Under the pieces are notes generated by a model. It searched no databases. It was not told the DNA's origin and saw only the letters and a list, made by a program, of their open reading frames with translations. A stretch of DNA of 64,000 nucleotides, from contig CAVZBW010000002.1 of assembly GCA_963773635.1 (NCBI GenBank), positions 372,001-436,000 on the forward strand. Direction: 5' to 3'. Within the stretch, counting starts at the first letter, position 1; each line of letters starts with the position of its first letter. Source of the stretch: CAVZBW01 sp963773635. Its GTDB lineage: Bacteria; Actinomycetota; Acidimicrobiia; Acidimicrobiales; RAAP-2. Below, piece by piece: positions 17,959 to 26,398 of this stretch. The translations under genes were made by a program, and so were the position numbers.

Positions 17959-18963
17959 ATGACAATTCGGGTTGGTCTGAACGGGTTTGGCAGGACGGGA
18001 CGGGCATTCGTGCGTGCCCTCGTCGATCGGGATCTCCCGATCGACCTCGTCGCCATCAACGACCTGGCCAGCGCCGAAGAGCTGGCCCGCCTGCTGGCCC
18101 GAGACTCCGTCCACGGACCTTTTGCCGGCGTCGAGTGTGGTCGCGACAAGCTGGTGATCCGGGGCCGGGAGATCCTCATCCTCCACGAGCCCGACCCGAA
18201 GGGCCTCCCGTGGACCGAGCTCGGCATCCAGGTGGCGGTCGAGGCGTCGGGCAGGTTCACGAGCGCACAAAAGGCGGCCGCCCACCTCGACGCCGGTGCC
18301 GAGCGGGTCGTCGTCTCCGCCCCGAGCAAGGGAGCCGACGCGACCTTCGTGATCGGGGTCAACGATCACCTCTTCGATCCCGATCGCCACCGCGTCGTGT
18401 CCAACGCGTCGTGCACGACCAACTGCCTCGTCCCCATGGTGTCGGTGCTCGACACGGCGTTTGGAATCGAAAGCGGCCTCATGACCACGACCCACGCGTA
18501 CACCGGTGACCAGCGACTGGTCGACGGACTCCACGCGGATCCTCGGCGGGCACGGGCAGCGGCCCTCAACATCGTCCCGACCAGCACGGGAGCGGCGCGA
18601 GCCACGGCTCTCGTCATCGAGGCGATGGAGGGCCGGCTGGACGGGGCCGCGCTTCGGGTCCCGGTGGCCGACGGGTCGATCACCGATCTCGTCGTGCTCC
18701 TCCGGGACGAGGTGGCCGCGGAGACCGTCAACGAGGTCTTTTGGCGGGCCGCCAAGGATCTCGGCGGCGTCTTGGAGTACTCCGAGGAGCCCCTCGTTTC
18801 CACCGACATCGTCGGTCGCACGGCGTCGTGCGTCTTCGACTCGGGTATGACCATGGCGTGCGGGCGTCTGGTCAAGGTGTTCGGTTGGTACGACAACGAG
18901 GTCGGCTACGCGAACCGTTTGGCCGAGCTGACCGTCACGGTCGGGTCCGCCCGGCCCTCCTGA
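17959..18963 (+). CDS. gap: Glyceraldehyde-3-phosphate dehydrogenase, type I
   Basis: A 334-residue enzyme with the NAD-binding start MTIRVGLNGFGRTGRAFVRA, the catalytic cysteine motif ASCTTNC, the histidine segment MTTTHAYTGDQRLVD and the phosphate-binding NIVPTSTGAAR. The C-terminus is VKVFGWYDNEVGYANRL. It forms 1,3-bisphosphoglycerate with NADH, or works in reverse. The ATG at 17959 follows GGACAAGGA. It stands alone rather than in a gap-pgk-tpi operon; pgk is 4 kb away, also with DosR-like boxes, suggesting shared control. Asn-Asp after beta-2 (INDLA) points to NAD as cofactor. Confidence 0.95.
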   Translation: MTIRVGLNGFGRTGRAFVRALVDRDLPIDLVAINDLASAEELARLLARDSVHGPFAGVECGRDKLVIRGREILILHEPDPKGLPWTELGIQVAVEASGRFTSAQKAAAHLDAGAERVVVSAPSKGADATFVIGVNDHLFDPDRHRVVSNASCTTNCLVPMVSVLDTAFGIESGLMTTTHAYTGDQRLVDGLHADPRRARAAALNIVPTSTGAARATALVIEAMEGRLDGAALRVPVADGSITDLVVLLRDEVAAETVNEVFWRAAKDLGGVLEYSEEPLVSTDIVGRTASCVFDSGMTMACGRLVKVFGWYDNEVGYANRLAELTVTVGSARPS

Positions 18964-19081
18964 CCGTTCGTCGGTCCGAGGCCGACCCTCACCCACCGAG
19001 CCGCGAAGCACCGCGACCCTCCACGGCCGGCGCGGGGGCGCTTTGTAGGATCGACGCCGCAGCAGCTCCGAGGAGGATTCG

Positions 19082-19684
19082 ATGCGCCTTGCCAGGTCCA
19101 GGACTACCGCGCACCTGCTGGCCGCCGGCGGAGTCGGCGTCCTGGTGCTCGTCCTGGCCGGCTGCAGCTCCGGGACGCCAACCTCGAGCAGTACGAGCTC
19201 CAGCCGTCCCCATTCCACCACGTCCCGGTCCGGCACGACGACGACGACGACGGCGAGGCCGTCCACAACCACGAGCACGACGGCGAGGCCGTCCACCACC
19301 ACGACCTCGCTGCCGTCGACCAGCTCCACCACGACGACCGCGCCACCGTCGACGACAACCACGGCCGCGGTCCCGGCATTCGTTCCCTTGACCGGAGCCA
19401 CCCCGCTCTATCAGCCTTCGCAATTCAACTACACCCAGGACGGGACCGGGTCCGTGAACAACCTCACCTGGTCGACCTGGAGCTCGGCCGGGGCCACCGG
19501 GACGGGGACCATCAACCTCAACAACTGCGTACCCAATTGCGCTTCCGGCACGGTCAGCGGGTACCCGGCGACGGTGACCCTCTCGGGCGCGAGCCAGACG
19601 CCCCAGGGCTACGTCTTCACGCAAATGACCATCAGCGCACCGGGGTCTCCGGACCCCAGCCAGAGCTTCACGATCCCGCGCTGA
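19082..19684 (+). CDS. Ser/Thr-rich lipoprotein, secreted
   Basis: A 200-residue protein with an N-terminal signal (LLAAGGVGVLVLVLAGC) ending in the lipobox LAGC, so the cysteine near residue 29 should be lipidated. About 65 residues of threonine, serine and proline follow, built from repeats such as ARPSTTTSTT and ARPSTTTTS, a likely cell-wall-spanning stalk. The C-terminal 95 residues (PLYQPSQFNYTQDGTGSVNN, NCVPNCASGTVSGYPATVTL) form a small beta-rich domain with a cysteine pair (NNCVPNC). AGGAGG ribosome site upstream. No family recognised; probably surface-exposed. Confidence 0.75.
   Translation: MRLARSRTTAHLLAAGGVGVLVLVLAGCSSGTPTSSSTSSSRPHSTTSRSGTTTTTTARPSTTTSTTARPSTTTTSLPSTSSTTTTAPPSTTTTAAVPAFVPLTGATPLYQPSQFNYTQDGTGSVNNLTWSTWSSAGATGTGTINLNNCVPNCASGTVSGYPATVTLSGASQTPQGYVFTQMTISAPGSPDPSQSFTIPR
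19231..19312 (+). repeat. In-frame direct repeat inside the lipoprotein stalk
   Basis: The unit acgacggcgaggccgtccac followed by accacga occurs twice in tandem with small changes, encoding T-A-R-P-S-T-T-T. It marks slippage-driven growth of the threonine-rich stalk rather than a mobile repeat. Confidence 0.6.
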
Positions 19685-19742
19685 TCTCGCGGCGGGCGGG
19701 TCGCCCTGCCGGCGCAGACGGGCTACGTCCCCGCCGCGAACG

Positions 19743-22178
19743 TCAGCCTCTACCGGGACCGAGTACCCATCGCCATTCGGCGATCTCCGGGGGGTCCTCG
19801 CCGTGCTCTCGGGTGTAGGCCCTGGCCCCCACCCGCGCGTCGAGCATCCCCTGGCGGAGCCAGGCGGCCCGGTCGATCAGGCCGGGGACACGATCGATAA
19901 CGTCGACGACCAGGTGAAAGCGATCGAGGTCGTTGAGCACGACCATGTCGAAGGGCGTGGTCGTCGTGCCTTCCTCCTTGTACCCGCGCACGTGGATGTT
20001 GTGATGGTTGGCCCGCCGGTAGGTCAGGCGGTGGATGAGCCACGGGTAGCCGTGAAAGGCAAAGATCACCGGACGGTCGGTCGTAAATGCGCTGTCAAAC
20101 TCGCGATCGCTCATCCCGTGCGGGTGGGACCGGTCCGGTTCGAGCCGCATGAGATCGACGATGTTGACCACTCGGACCTTGAGCCACGGCAGGTGCCGCC
20201 GCAGCAGATCGACGGCAGCCATCGTCTCGAGCGTGGGAATGTCGCCGCAGCAAGCCATGACCACGTCGGGAGCGGAGCCCTCGTCGTTCGAGGCGAACTG
20301 CCAGATGCCCACCCCGCGAGTGCAGTGCTGGATGGCCTCATCCATGGTGAGCCAGTCGTGCTGAGGCTGCTTACCGGCCACGATCACGTTGACGTAGTTG
20401 CGGCTCCTCAGGCAGTGATCGGCCACGGAGAGCAGGCAATTCGCATCGGGCGGCAGGTAGACGCGGGCGACCGCCGACTTCTTGTTGACCACGTGGTCGA
20501 TGAAGCCGGGATCCTGGTGGGAAAAGCCGTTGTGGTCCTGACGCCAGACGTGGCTCGAAAGCAGGTAATTGAGCGAGGCGATCGGACGACGCCACGGGAT
20601 CGAGCCGCTGACCTCGAGCCACTTCGCGTGCTGGTTGAGCATCGAATCGACGATGTGGATAAAGGCCTCGTAGCAGTTGAACAGACCGTGCCGCCCGGTC
20701 AGGAGGTACCCCTCGAGCCAGCCCTCGCACTGGTGCTCGGAGAGCATCTCCATCACCCGCCCGTCGGGGGCAAGATGGTCGTCGCCCTCGACCCGGCGGA
20801 GCTCCCAGGTCCGATCGGTCACGCTGAACACGTCCTGGAGGCGGTTGGACGCCGTCTCGTCGGGCCCGAAGATGCGAAAGTTCTCCATGTTGGCCGACAT
20901 CACGTCTCGCAGGAAGCCTCCGAGGACACGCGTGCCCTCGCTCATCCTCGAGCCGGGGGTCGGGACCTCGACCTGGTAATCGCGGAAGTCCGGTAGCTCG
21001 AGGTCGCGCAGCAGCAGACCACCGTTGGCGTGGGCGTTGGCGCTCATCCGGAGCTCGCCGACCGGCGCGCAGGAGCGCACCGACGCGACCGGCACGCCCT
21101 CGTGATCGAAGAGCTCCTCTGGCCGGTATGAGCGCATCCACGCCTCCAGCAGCGCCAGGTGGCCGGGATTGGTCCGCACCTCGGCGAGCGGCACCTGGTG
21201 GGCGCGAAAGGTCCCCTCGATGCGTACCCCGTCGACCTCGCGGGGGCCCGTCCAGCCCTTGGGCGTACGGAGGATGAGCATCGGCCAGCGCGCCACCTCG
21301 CCCCCGCCACCCCGGCGAGCCGCATCCTGGATCTCGTCGATCTCCGAGACCATCTCGTCCATCGCCTCGGCGAGGCGCTCGTGGACCGCGCCTGCGCTCT
21401 CCCCGTCAAAGCCGCCCTCGACGATCCACGGGCGGTAGCCGTACCCGGAGAACAACGAGGTCAGCTCCGCAGAGGGGATGCGGGCGAGAAGGGTCGGTCC
21501 GGCGATCTTGTAGCCGTTCAGGTGCAGGATCGGGAGGACGGCGCCGTCGCGCCGGGGGTCGATGAACTTGTTGGAGTGCCACCCCGTCGCCGCGGGGCCC
21601 GTCTCGGCCTCACCATCGCCGACCACGCAGGCGACGAGGAGGTCGGGGTTATCAAAGGCCGCGCCAAAGGCGTGGGCCAGCGCGTACCCGAGCTCCCCTC
21701 CCTCGTGGATGGAACCGGGCGTCTGGGGGGCGGCGTGGCTGGGGATGCCGCCGGGAAACGAGAATTGCCGGAAGAGCCGGGCCATCCCCGCCCCGTCCAG
21801 CGCCACGTGGGGGTAGCGCTCGGAATAGGTACCCTCGAGCCAAGTGTTGGCGACCACCGCCGGACCACCGTGGCCGGGGCCACAGACGAAGATGGCGGAC
21901 CGGCCCGTCCGGCGGATCATCCGGCTCAGGTGGGCATAGAGCAAGTTGAGCCCGGGGCTGGTGCCCCAGTGACCCAGCAGACGGGGCTTGATCTGGGCGG
22001 CCTGGAGCGGCTCGCGGAGGAGCGGGTTTTCCATGAGGTAGATCTGCCCGACCGCGAGGTAGTTGGCCGCACGAAAGTACTGATCCAGCGCCTCGAGCTC
22101 CTCGCCCCACCCCGGAACATCCTCGGTGGGCTCCTCCTCTCGCACGGTCGAGGCTCCGACGACGGTCGGACCGCTCAC
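19743..22178 (-). CDS. xfp: Phosphoketolase (xylulose-5-phosphate/fructose-6-phosphate)
   Basis: An 811-residue thiamine-diphosphate enzyme of the normal length. Visible blocks are YFRAANYLAVGQIYLMENPL, GHWGTSPGLNLLYAHLSRMI, FVCGPGHGGPA, the SFPGGIPSHAAPQTPGSIHE loop, the ThDP motif GDGEAETGPAATGWHSNKFI, HLNGYKIAGPT, and later NCYEAFIHIVDSMLNQHAKW and SHVWRQDHNGFSHQDPGFID. It splits xylulose-5-P (or fructose-6-P) with phosphate into acetyl-phosphate and an aldose phosphate, allowing ATP formation without respiration. The GTG at 22178 overlaps a 64-codon gene (GTGA), so the two form an operon whose promoter region carries a DosR-like box. Confidence 0.95.
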   Translation of the reverse strand: MSGPTVVGASTVREEEPTEDVPGWGEELEALDQYFRAANYLAVGQIYLMENPLLREPLQAAQIKPRLLGHWGTSPGLNLLYAHLSRMIRRTGRSAIFVCGPGHGGPAVVANTWLEGTYSERYPHVALDGAGMARLFRQFSFPGGIPSHAAPQTPGSIHEGGELGYALAHAFGAAFDNPDLLVACVVGDGEAETGPAATGWHSNKFIDPRRDGAVLPILHLNGYKIAGPTLLARIPSAELTSLFSGYGYRPWIVEGGFDGESAGAVHERLAEAMDEMVSEIDEIQDAARRGGGGEVARWPMLILRTPKGWTGPREVDGVRIEGTFRAHQVPLAEVRTNPGHLALLEAWMRSYRPEELFDHEGVPVASVRSCAPVGELRMSANAHANGGLLLRDLELPDFRDYQVEVPTPGSRMSEGTRVLGGFLRDVMSANMENFRIFGPDETASNRLQDVFSVTDRTWELRRVEGDDHLAPDGRVMEMLSEHQCEGWLEGYLLTGRHGLFNCYEAFIHIVDSMLNQHAKWLEVSGSIPWRRPIASLNYLLSSHVWRQDHNGFSHQDPGFIDHVVNKKSAVARVYLPPDANCLLSVADHCLRSRNYVNVIVAGKQPQHDWLTMDEAIQHCTRGVGIWQFASNDEGSAPDVVMACCGDIPTLETMAAVDLLRRHLPWLKVRVVNIVDLMRLEPDRSHPHGMSDREFDSAFTTDRPVIFAFHGYPWLIHRLTYRRANHHNIHVRGYKEEGTTTTPFDMVVLNDLDRFHLVVDVIDRVPGLIDRAAWLRQGMLDARVGARAYTREHGEDPPEIAEWRWVLGPGRG

Positions 22179-22369
22179 CGGGAGTCACCAAGCTCGGCCG
22201 CCTGGGCAAGCTGGCGGCGCAGGTAGTCCAGATGGTCGCGCCGCTGCCGCAGCACCCCTCGCCATTCGAGATCGCTGGTGGACTGGATGTCGGTATCGAT
22301 GTCGTCGACGATGAACGCGAGCGTCCGGCGCAGGTTGGCCGCCTCGTCGTCCGTGAGATGGATGTCCAT
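22175..22369 (-). CDS. Small hypothetical protein upstream of phosphoketolase (64 aa)
   Basis: Begins MDIHLTDDEAANLRRTLAFI and continues as an acidic helix followed by a basic one (WRGVLRQRRDHLDYLRRQLA). It ends by overlapping the phosphoketolase start (GTGA). It resembles the divergent 56-codon gene at 22473 in order of residues (opening L-[TS]-D-D-E, ending R-R-x-x-L). The two look like paralogous small helical proteins. No known domain is recognised. Translational coupling suggests a partner or modulator of phosphoketolase, but that is only context. Confidence 0.7.
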   Translation of the reverse strand: MDIHLTDDEAANLRRTLAFIVDDIDTDIQSTSDLEWRGVLRQRRDHLDYLRRQLAQAAELGDSR

Positions 22370-22404
22370 TCCCCAAGCATGCTCCGCCCCGCGCTGAAAT
22401 GGCA

Positions 22405-22418
22405 GGGACCAAAGTCGG
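22405..22418. promoter_or_regulatory. DosR-like box between the two small divergent genes
   Basis: GGGACCAAAGTCGG, 36 bases upstream of the small gene that leads the phosphoketolase operon and 55 bases upstream of the divergent small gene. The left arm is perfect; the right arm has two mismatches. Confidence 0.5.
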
Positions 22419-22472
22419 CGCCGTCGGTGAGGTGTCGCCGATCTTGAGTTACCCTCTCCCGTGGGAGGTCCA

Positions 22473-22643
22473 ATGGAGATTTCGCTGAGTGACGACGAGG
22501 TGATCGAACTGCGAGCGCTGCTCGACCAGGCGCTGCGCGACTTGAGCAGTGAGATCGCCGACACGGACAACGCGCAGTTCCGTCGCTCCCTGCGTGCCCG
22601 TCGCGAGCGCCTCGAGGCGATCTACCAGGACCTGCGCGTCTGA
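22473..22643 (+). CDS. Small hypothetical protein, paralogue of the one at 22175-22369 (56 aa)
   Basis: ATG at 22473 with GGGAGG (22463-22468) as ribosome site, which decides against the GTG at 22461. The product opens MEISLSDDEVIELRALLDQA and closes with RARRERLEAIYQDLRV. It is all-helical by appearance, acidic first and basic later, mirroring its divergent neighbour. It ends 10 bases before the convergent GNAT gene. Function unknown. Confidence 0.7.
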   Translation: MEISLSDDEVIELRALLDQALRDLSSEIADTDNAQFRRSLRARRERLEAIYQDLRV

Positions 22644-22653
22644 CCGCTCCGCT

Positions 22654-23157
22654 TCACTCGCCGTCGCCGACCGGCACGAGCGAGAGCCGTACCTCCACGG
22701 TCCCGTTGGCCTCGTGGTGGCGCATCGGCAATCCGGACTCGGAGAACACCTGCAGCATGGTCCGGTTGCCCATGAGCACTTCGGCCACGAGCTCGTCGAT
22801 GTCGTTGACCCCGGCCGCCCCGGCCAGCGCGCGCAGCAGGAAGCTCCCGATCCCGTGGTGCTGCCACGCGTCGGCGACCACGAAGGCCACCTCCGCCGTC
22901 CTCGGGTCCTTGAGCCGGTCGTAGCGCGCCACGGCCACCATGGCCCCCTCGTGCTCGGCTACCACGGCAAACCGGTCGTGGCCGTCCACGTGGGTGAAGC
23001 GCTCGACCTCGGCCGGGCTGAGGTGGGTGTGCGAGGAAAAGAAGCGCAGGTAGATGGTCTCCGCCGAGAGATGCTCGTGGAAGTCGACCAGCGCGGGCGC
23101 GTCGTCCGGGCGAATCGGCCGGACGACGATCTCGTCGGCGTCGGTCGTGACGAACAC
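22654..23157 (-). CDS. GNAT-family acetyltransferase
   Basis: A 167-residue GNAT fold: IVVRPIRPDDAPALVDFHEH, YLRFFSSHTHLSP, then the acetyl-CoA loop AFVVADAWQHHGIGSFLLRA (Q/R-x-x-G-x-G/A variant QHHGIGS) and a final VFSESGLPMR strand. The SxETIYLRFF block is common in stand-alone N-acetyltransferases and in the GNAT part of protein lysine acetyltransferases. GTG start at 23157 preceded by GGAGGA. It sits 61 bases downstream of pgk on the same strand. A protein-acetylation role is possible but unproven. Confidence 0.85.
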   Translation of the reverse strand: MFVTTDADEIVVRPIRPDDAPALVDFHEHLSAETIYLRFFSSHTHLSPAEVERFTHVDGHDRFAVVAEHEGAMVAVARYDRLKDPRTAEVAFVVADAWQHHGIGSFLLRALAGAAGVNDIDELVAEVLMGNRTMLQVFSESGLPMRHHEANGTVEVRLSLVPVGDGE

Positions 23158-23218
23158 GGAACGCTCCTCCACGCCGATTCTCCCTGGACGTCCGCTCGAG
23201 AGCTCCGGCACGGCCGCG

Positions 23219-24409
23219 TCAGCGGACCGGGTGGCGTTGGAGGATGCCACCCGGGGCAGTCCATCGATCCCTGGAGTCGCGCAGTGCGGCCAGCCCGGGC
23301 AAGTCGCCGCGCTCGATGAGGCGAAGCATGGCGCCACCCCCCGAAGAGAGGTGGTCCACACGGTCGGACACGCCCAGCGATCGGACCGCCGAGACCGTGT
23401 CCCCACCGCCCACCACGGTGAATCCCCCGCAGCGGGCCACCGCCCAGGCGATCTCGTTCGTGCCCGCCTGGAATCGCGGGTCCTCGGCGACACCCATCGG
23501 CCCGTTCCACAGGACAGTGGCCGAACTCTCGATGGTCCGCCCGAAGCGGCCGGCCGTCTCCGGCCCGATGTCGAACCCCTGCCACCCCGTGGGGATCTCT
23601 CCGCCAAAGTGACGGGCGGCGCTGCCCGGGGGCTCGCGGGGCCCGAAGGGATCGGCGATCGGGGCCGCGACGAGGTCGCTCGGAAGATCGATGTGGTATC
23701 CCGCCTCGAGAAGGCTCCGGCAGGCGTCGATCTGGGAGGCGTCGACCGGTGAGCTGCCGACGCCCCTGCCCAGGGCGGCTAGGAAGGTGAAGGCCATGGC
23801 TCCCCCCACCAGGATCCCGTCGGCCTTCTCCGCCAGCGCGCGGATCGTCCCCAGCTTGTCGGACACCTTGGCGCCGCCGACGACGAGGGTAAACGGCCGG
23901 GCAGGGTTGTCGATGACGCCGCCCAGCACGTCGAGCTCGTGGCGCAGGAGCCTTCCAGACGCACTCGGCACCACCGTGGGCGGAAACATAACGGAAGCGT
24001 GGACCCGGTGGCAGACGCCAAACGCGTCGTTGACATACAGGCTCTGTCCCCGCATGAGCGCGAGCCCGAAGTCCGGATCGTTGGCCTCCTCGCCGGGATC
24101 GAAGCGCAGGTTCTCCAGGAGCTCGACCCCGGGGACCATCTCCTGGAGCCGGACCCGCACCGGATCCATCGACAGGTCGGGGGCCGGATGGCCCTTGGGC
24201 CGTCCGAGGTGGCTCGCAACGGTGACCCGGGCCCCGTGGTTGACGAGCCACTCGAGGGTCGGGAGGACCGCCCTCAACCGAAAGTCGTCGGCAATGACCA
24301 TCGGGCCATCAAGCGACCGGTGCAGGGGGACATTGAGATCGGCCCGTACCAGCACCCGGGCGCCGTCCATCTCGGGCAGGTCCTCTAGGGTGGGTATGTC
24401 TTCGAACAT
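23219..24409 (-). CDS. pgk: Phosphoglycerate kinase
   Basis: A 396-residue PGK of usual length. The N-domain begins with LPEMDGARVLVRADLNVPLH, then ASHLGRPKG, VELLENLRFDPGEEANDPDF and YVNDAFGVCHRVHASV. The C-domain has LVVGGAKVSDKLGTIRALAE, TVLWNGPMGVAEDPRFQAGT and the nucleotide loop GGGDTVSAV with SSGGGAML. It transfers phosphate from 1,3-bisphosphoglycerate to ADP. ATG at 24409. Two DosR-like palindromes lie immediately upstream, an unusual setting for a central glycolytic gene. Confidence 0.95.
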   Translation of the reverse strand: MFEDIPTLEDLPEMDGARVLVRADLNVPLHRSLDGPMVIADDFRLRAVLPTLEWLVNHGARVTVASHLGRPKGHPAPDLSMDPVRVRLQEMVPGVELLENLRFDPGEEANDPDFGLALMRGQSLYVNDAFGVCHRVHASVMFPPTVVPSASGRLLRHELDVLGGVIDNPARPFTLVVGGAKVSDKLGTIRALAEKADGILVGGAMAFTFLAALGRGVGSSPVDASQIDACRSLLEAGYHIDLPSDLVAAPIADPFGPREPPGSAARHFGGEIPTGWQGFDIGPETAGRFGRTIESSATVLWNGPMGVAEDPRFQAGTNEIAWAVARCGGFTVVGGGDTVSAVRSLGVSDRVDHLSSGGGAMLRLIERGDLPGLAALRDSRDRWTAPGGILQRHPVR

Positions 24410-24445
24410 CAGCTCATTATCGGGTCGCCACCGACCCGGCTGGAA

Positions 24446-24459
24446 GGGACCAAGGTCCC
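24446..24459. promoter_or_regulatory. DosR-like box upstream of pgk (site 1)
   Basis: GGGACCAAGGTCCC is a near-perfect palindrome 36 bases upstream of the pgk ATG. Allowing Y at position 6 and R at 9, all 14 positions fit the DosR core. Confidence 0.65.
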
Positions 24460-24493
24460 CGCGGCGGGTACGGAGCACTGCGCAGCGGCCGAG

Positions 24494-24507
24494 GGGACGA
24501 TGGTCCC
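24494..24507. promoter_or_regulatory. DosR-like box between pgk and the ABC permease (site 2)
   Basis: GGGACGATGGTCCC has perfect outer arms and lies 36 bases upstream of the ABC permease start and 84 upstream of pgk. The centre-to-centre spacing to site 1 is 48 bases. Confidence 0.6.
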
Positions 24508-24543
24508 TTACTCCGTAGGTCCAGCCGGCGAAATGATCTTCTG

Positions 24544-25662
24544 ATGGCCTTTGTCGCGCTCATCGGGCGCAACATGTGGGCGAAGAAGGCCCGGTCGCTG
24601 GGCCTGGCACTCGCCGTTGCCGCCGCGGTCATGATCGTCGTCACCCTCGCCGTCACGAGCAGCGGCCTCGAGCAGTCGGCTTCGGGGATCATCTCGATCG
24701 GCAAGGCCGATTTCACGGTGGCGCAGAAGGGGGCCGCGGACACCCTCTCGAGCACCATCGACGACCGGGAGCTGGCCCGGATCAAGGCCACCCCGGGGGT
24801 GCAGAGCGCCGTCGGGGTCCTGGTCGAGATCCAGCACATCAACGCGGAGAACCCCGTCTTCATCGAGATCGGCATCGACCCGGGCGAGCTGGCCAACTTC
24901 GGCGTGCGGGTGGTCGCCGGTCAGCCCTACTCCGCCACGGCCGCCCACGAGGTGATGCTGGGCTGGCGGGCGGCCAGCAACCTCGGGCTGCGCGTCGGCG
25001 ACCAATTCCAGGCCAACGGCACCTCGAACACGGTCACCGGCATCTACTCCACCGGGAACGCCTTCGGCGACGCCGGCGCCATGTTCCCCCTCCCCGCCAT
25101 CCAGGGCTACAACCGGGTGCCCGGCATCGTGACCCTGGCGTTCGTCAAGGTGCAGCCGGGCGCCTCGGTCGCGGCCGTCATCAAGCGCATCGACTACTCG
25201 CTCCCGGAGCTGACCACGATCCGGACGGCGTCCCAGTTTGGCCGCGCCGACCGCACCCTGGTGTTCCTGCAGGCGGCCGTGACGGGCACCACGGCGCTCG
25301 CGATCTTGATCGGTGCCATCATCGTGGGGAACACCATGCTCCTCACGGTCTTTGAGCGCACCAGGGAATTCGGCCTCCTGCGAGCCGTCGGCTGGACCCG
25401 ACGGCGCACCGTCTCACTCCTGCTCGGCGAGAGCTTCGCCCTGGCCCTCGTCGGGGCTGCGATCGGCGTCGCTTTATCGTTCGTCGTCGCCGCAGCGCTG
25501 ACCCACCTCCCGGCGCTCCATGGGCTCCTCCATCCCAACTTCACGCCCGGCGCCTTTGGCCGCGCCCTCTACACGGCGCTCGGCATGACCCTGATCGGGG
25601 CCCTCTACCCGACGGCGAGGGCCGCCTTCCTGTCCCCGCTCAAGGCCCTCAGCCATGAGTGA
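24544..25662 (+). CDS. ABC transporter permease, FtsX/MacB (LolC-like) family
   Basis: A 372-residue protein with one N-terminal membrane helix (SLGLALAVAAAVMIVVTLAV), a large extracytoplasmic MacB-type domain (FTVAQKGAADTLSS, RVVAGQPYSATAAHEVMLGW) and three C-terminal helices. These include ALAILIGAIIVGNTMLLTVF followed by ERTREFGLLRAVGWTRRR, the FtsX-family coupling motif. Such permeases act mechanically with a LolD-like ATPase, exporting lipids or peptides or driving envelope proteins. The start ATG is at 24544. The ATPase gene overlaps its 3' end by 8 bases. Confidence 0.88.
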   Translation: MAFVALIGRNMWAKKARSLGLALAVAAAVMIVVTLAVTSSGLEQSASGIISIGKADFTVAQKGAADTLSSTIDDRELARIKATPGVQSAVGVLVEIQHINAENPVFIEIGIDPGELANFGVRVVAGQPYSATAAHEVMLGWRAASNLGLRVGDQFQANGTSNTVTGIYSTGNAFGDAGAMFPLPAIQGYNRVPGIVTLAFVKVQPGASVAAVIKRIDYSLPELTTIRTASQFGRADRTLVFLQAAVTGTTALAILIGAIIVGNTMLLTVFERTREFGLLRAVGWTRRRTVSLLLGESFALALVGAAIGVALSFVVAAALTHLPALHGLLHPNFTPGAFGRALYTALGMTLIGALYPTARAAFLSPLKALSHE

Positions 25663-26398
25663 CGTGCCGGCGCCGCGCGCCGTCGACATGCGAGGCGTCA
25701 CCCGGCTCTACCCCGGGAACGTCACCGCGCTCTCCGGCGTGGACCTCTCGGTGGAGTCGGGCGAGTCGGTGGCGATCACCGGGCCCTCGGGCTGCGGGAA
25801 GTCCACCCTGCTGCACATGCTGGCGGCCATCGACGAGCCGACCGCCGGCCAGGTCCTGGTGTTTGGCAAGGACCTGGCCACGATGCGCGACCTCACGCGG
25901 TACCGGCGCAACGAGGTGGGGTTGGTCTTCCAGCTCCACAACCTCCTGCCCCAGCTCCCGGTCCTCACGAACGTCGAGCTGCCGATGTTCGGGACGCGGC
26001 TCTCCGAGCGCCAGCGGCGAACCCGGGCACGCGAGCTGCTCGCCGAGGTCGACCTGGCCGGTCGGGAGCACCGTCGGCCTACCGAGCTGTCGGGCGGCGA
26101 GCGTCAACGGGTGGCCATCGCCCGGTCTCTCGCCAACTCGCCACGTCTGCTGCTGGCGGACGAACCGACGGGAAGCCTCGACTCGGCGTCGACCACCCGC
26201 GTCCTCGAGCTCTTTCGGCGCGTCCGCGCGGAGGGCGTGACCATCCTGATGGTCACGCACGACCTGGAGGTGGCGGCCACCACGGATCGGACCGTCGTGA
26301 TGCAGGACGGGAGGGTCGTCGACGACGGACGGGCGGTTGCGGGATCCGCCCCGGCCGACGGGCACGGCGAGCACCTCTCGAGAGCTCGGATCTCCTAG
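25655..26398 (+). CDS. ABC transporter ATP-binding protein, LolD/MacB type
   Basis: A 247-residue ATPase. Walker A is GPSGCGKST, the Q-loop is GLVFQLHNLLPQLPVLTNVE, the signature LSGGERQRVAIARSL, Walker B LLLADEPTGSLDS and the switch histidine MVTHDLEVA. The LPxLTNVExPM segment is characteristic of the MacB/LolD subfamily that pairs with FtsX-type permeases. It overlaps the permease by 8 bases and ends convergently against the wax-ester synthase gene, sharing 4 bases. The substrate is unknown. Confidence 0.92.
   Translation: MSDVPAPRAVDMRGVTRLYPGNVTALSGVDLSVESGESVAITGPSGCGKSTLLHMLAAIDEPTAGQVLVFGKDLATMRDLTRYRRNEVGLVFQLHNLLPQLPVLTNVELPMFGTRLSERQRRTRARELLAEVDLAGREHRRPTELSGGERQRVAIARSLANSPRLLLADEPTGSLDSASTTRVLELFRRVRAEGVTILMVTHDLEVAATTDRTVVMQDGRVVDDGRAVAGSAPADGHGEHLSRARIS

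Noticed and set aside
19231..19370. CRISPR-like or regulatory direct repeat
   Set aside because: The repeat is in frame inside a Thr/Ser/Pro-rich stalk and has no spacers.
17335..19401. 688-codon minus-strand frame opposite gap and the lipoprotein
   Set aside because: Its Val/Asp-rich run is the complement of the Thr-rich stalk and the rest opposes GAPDH motifs.
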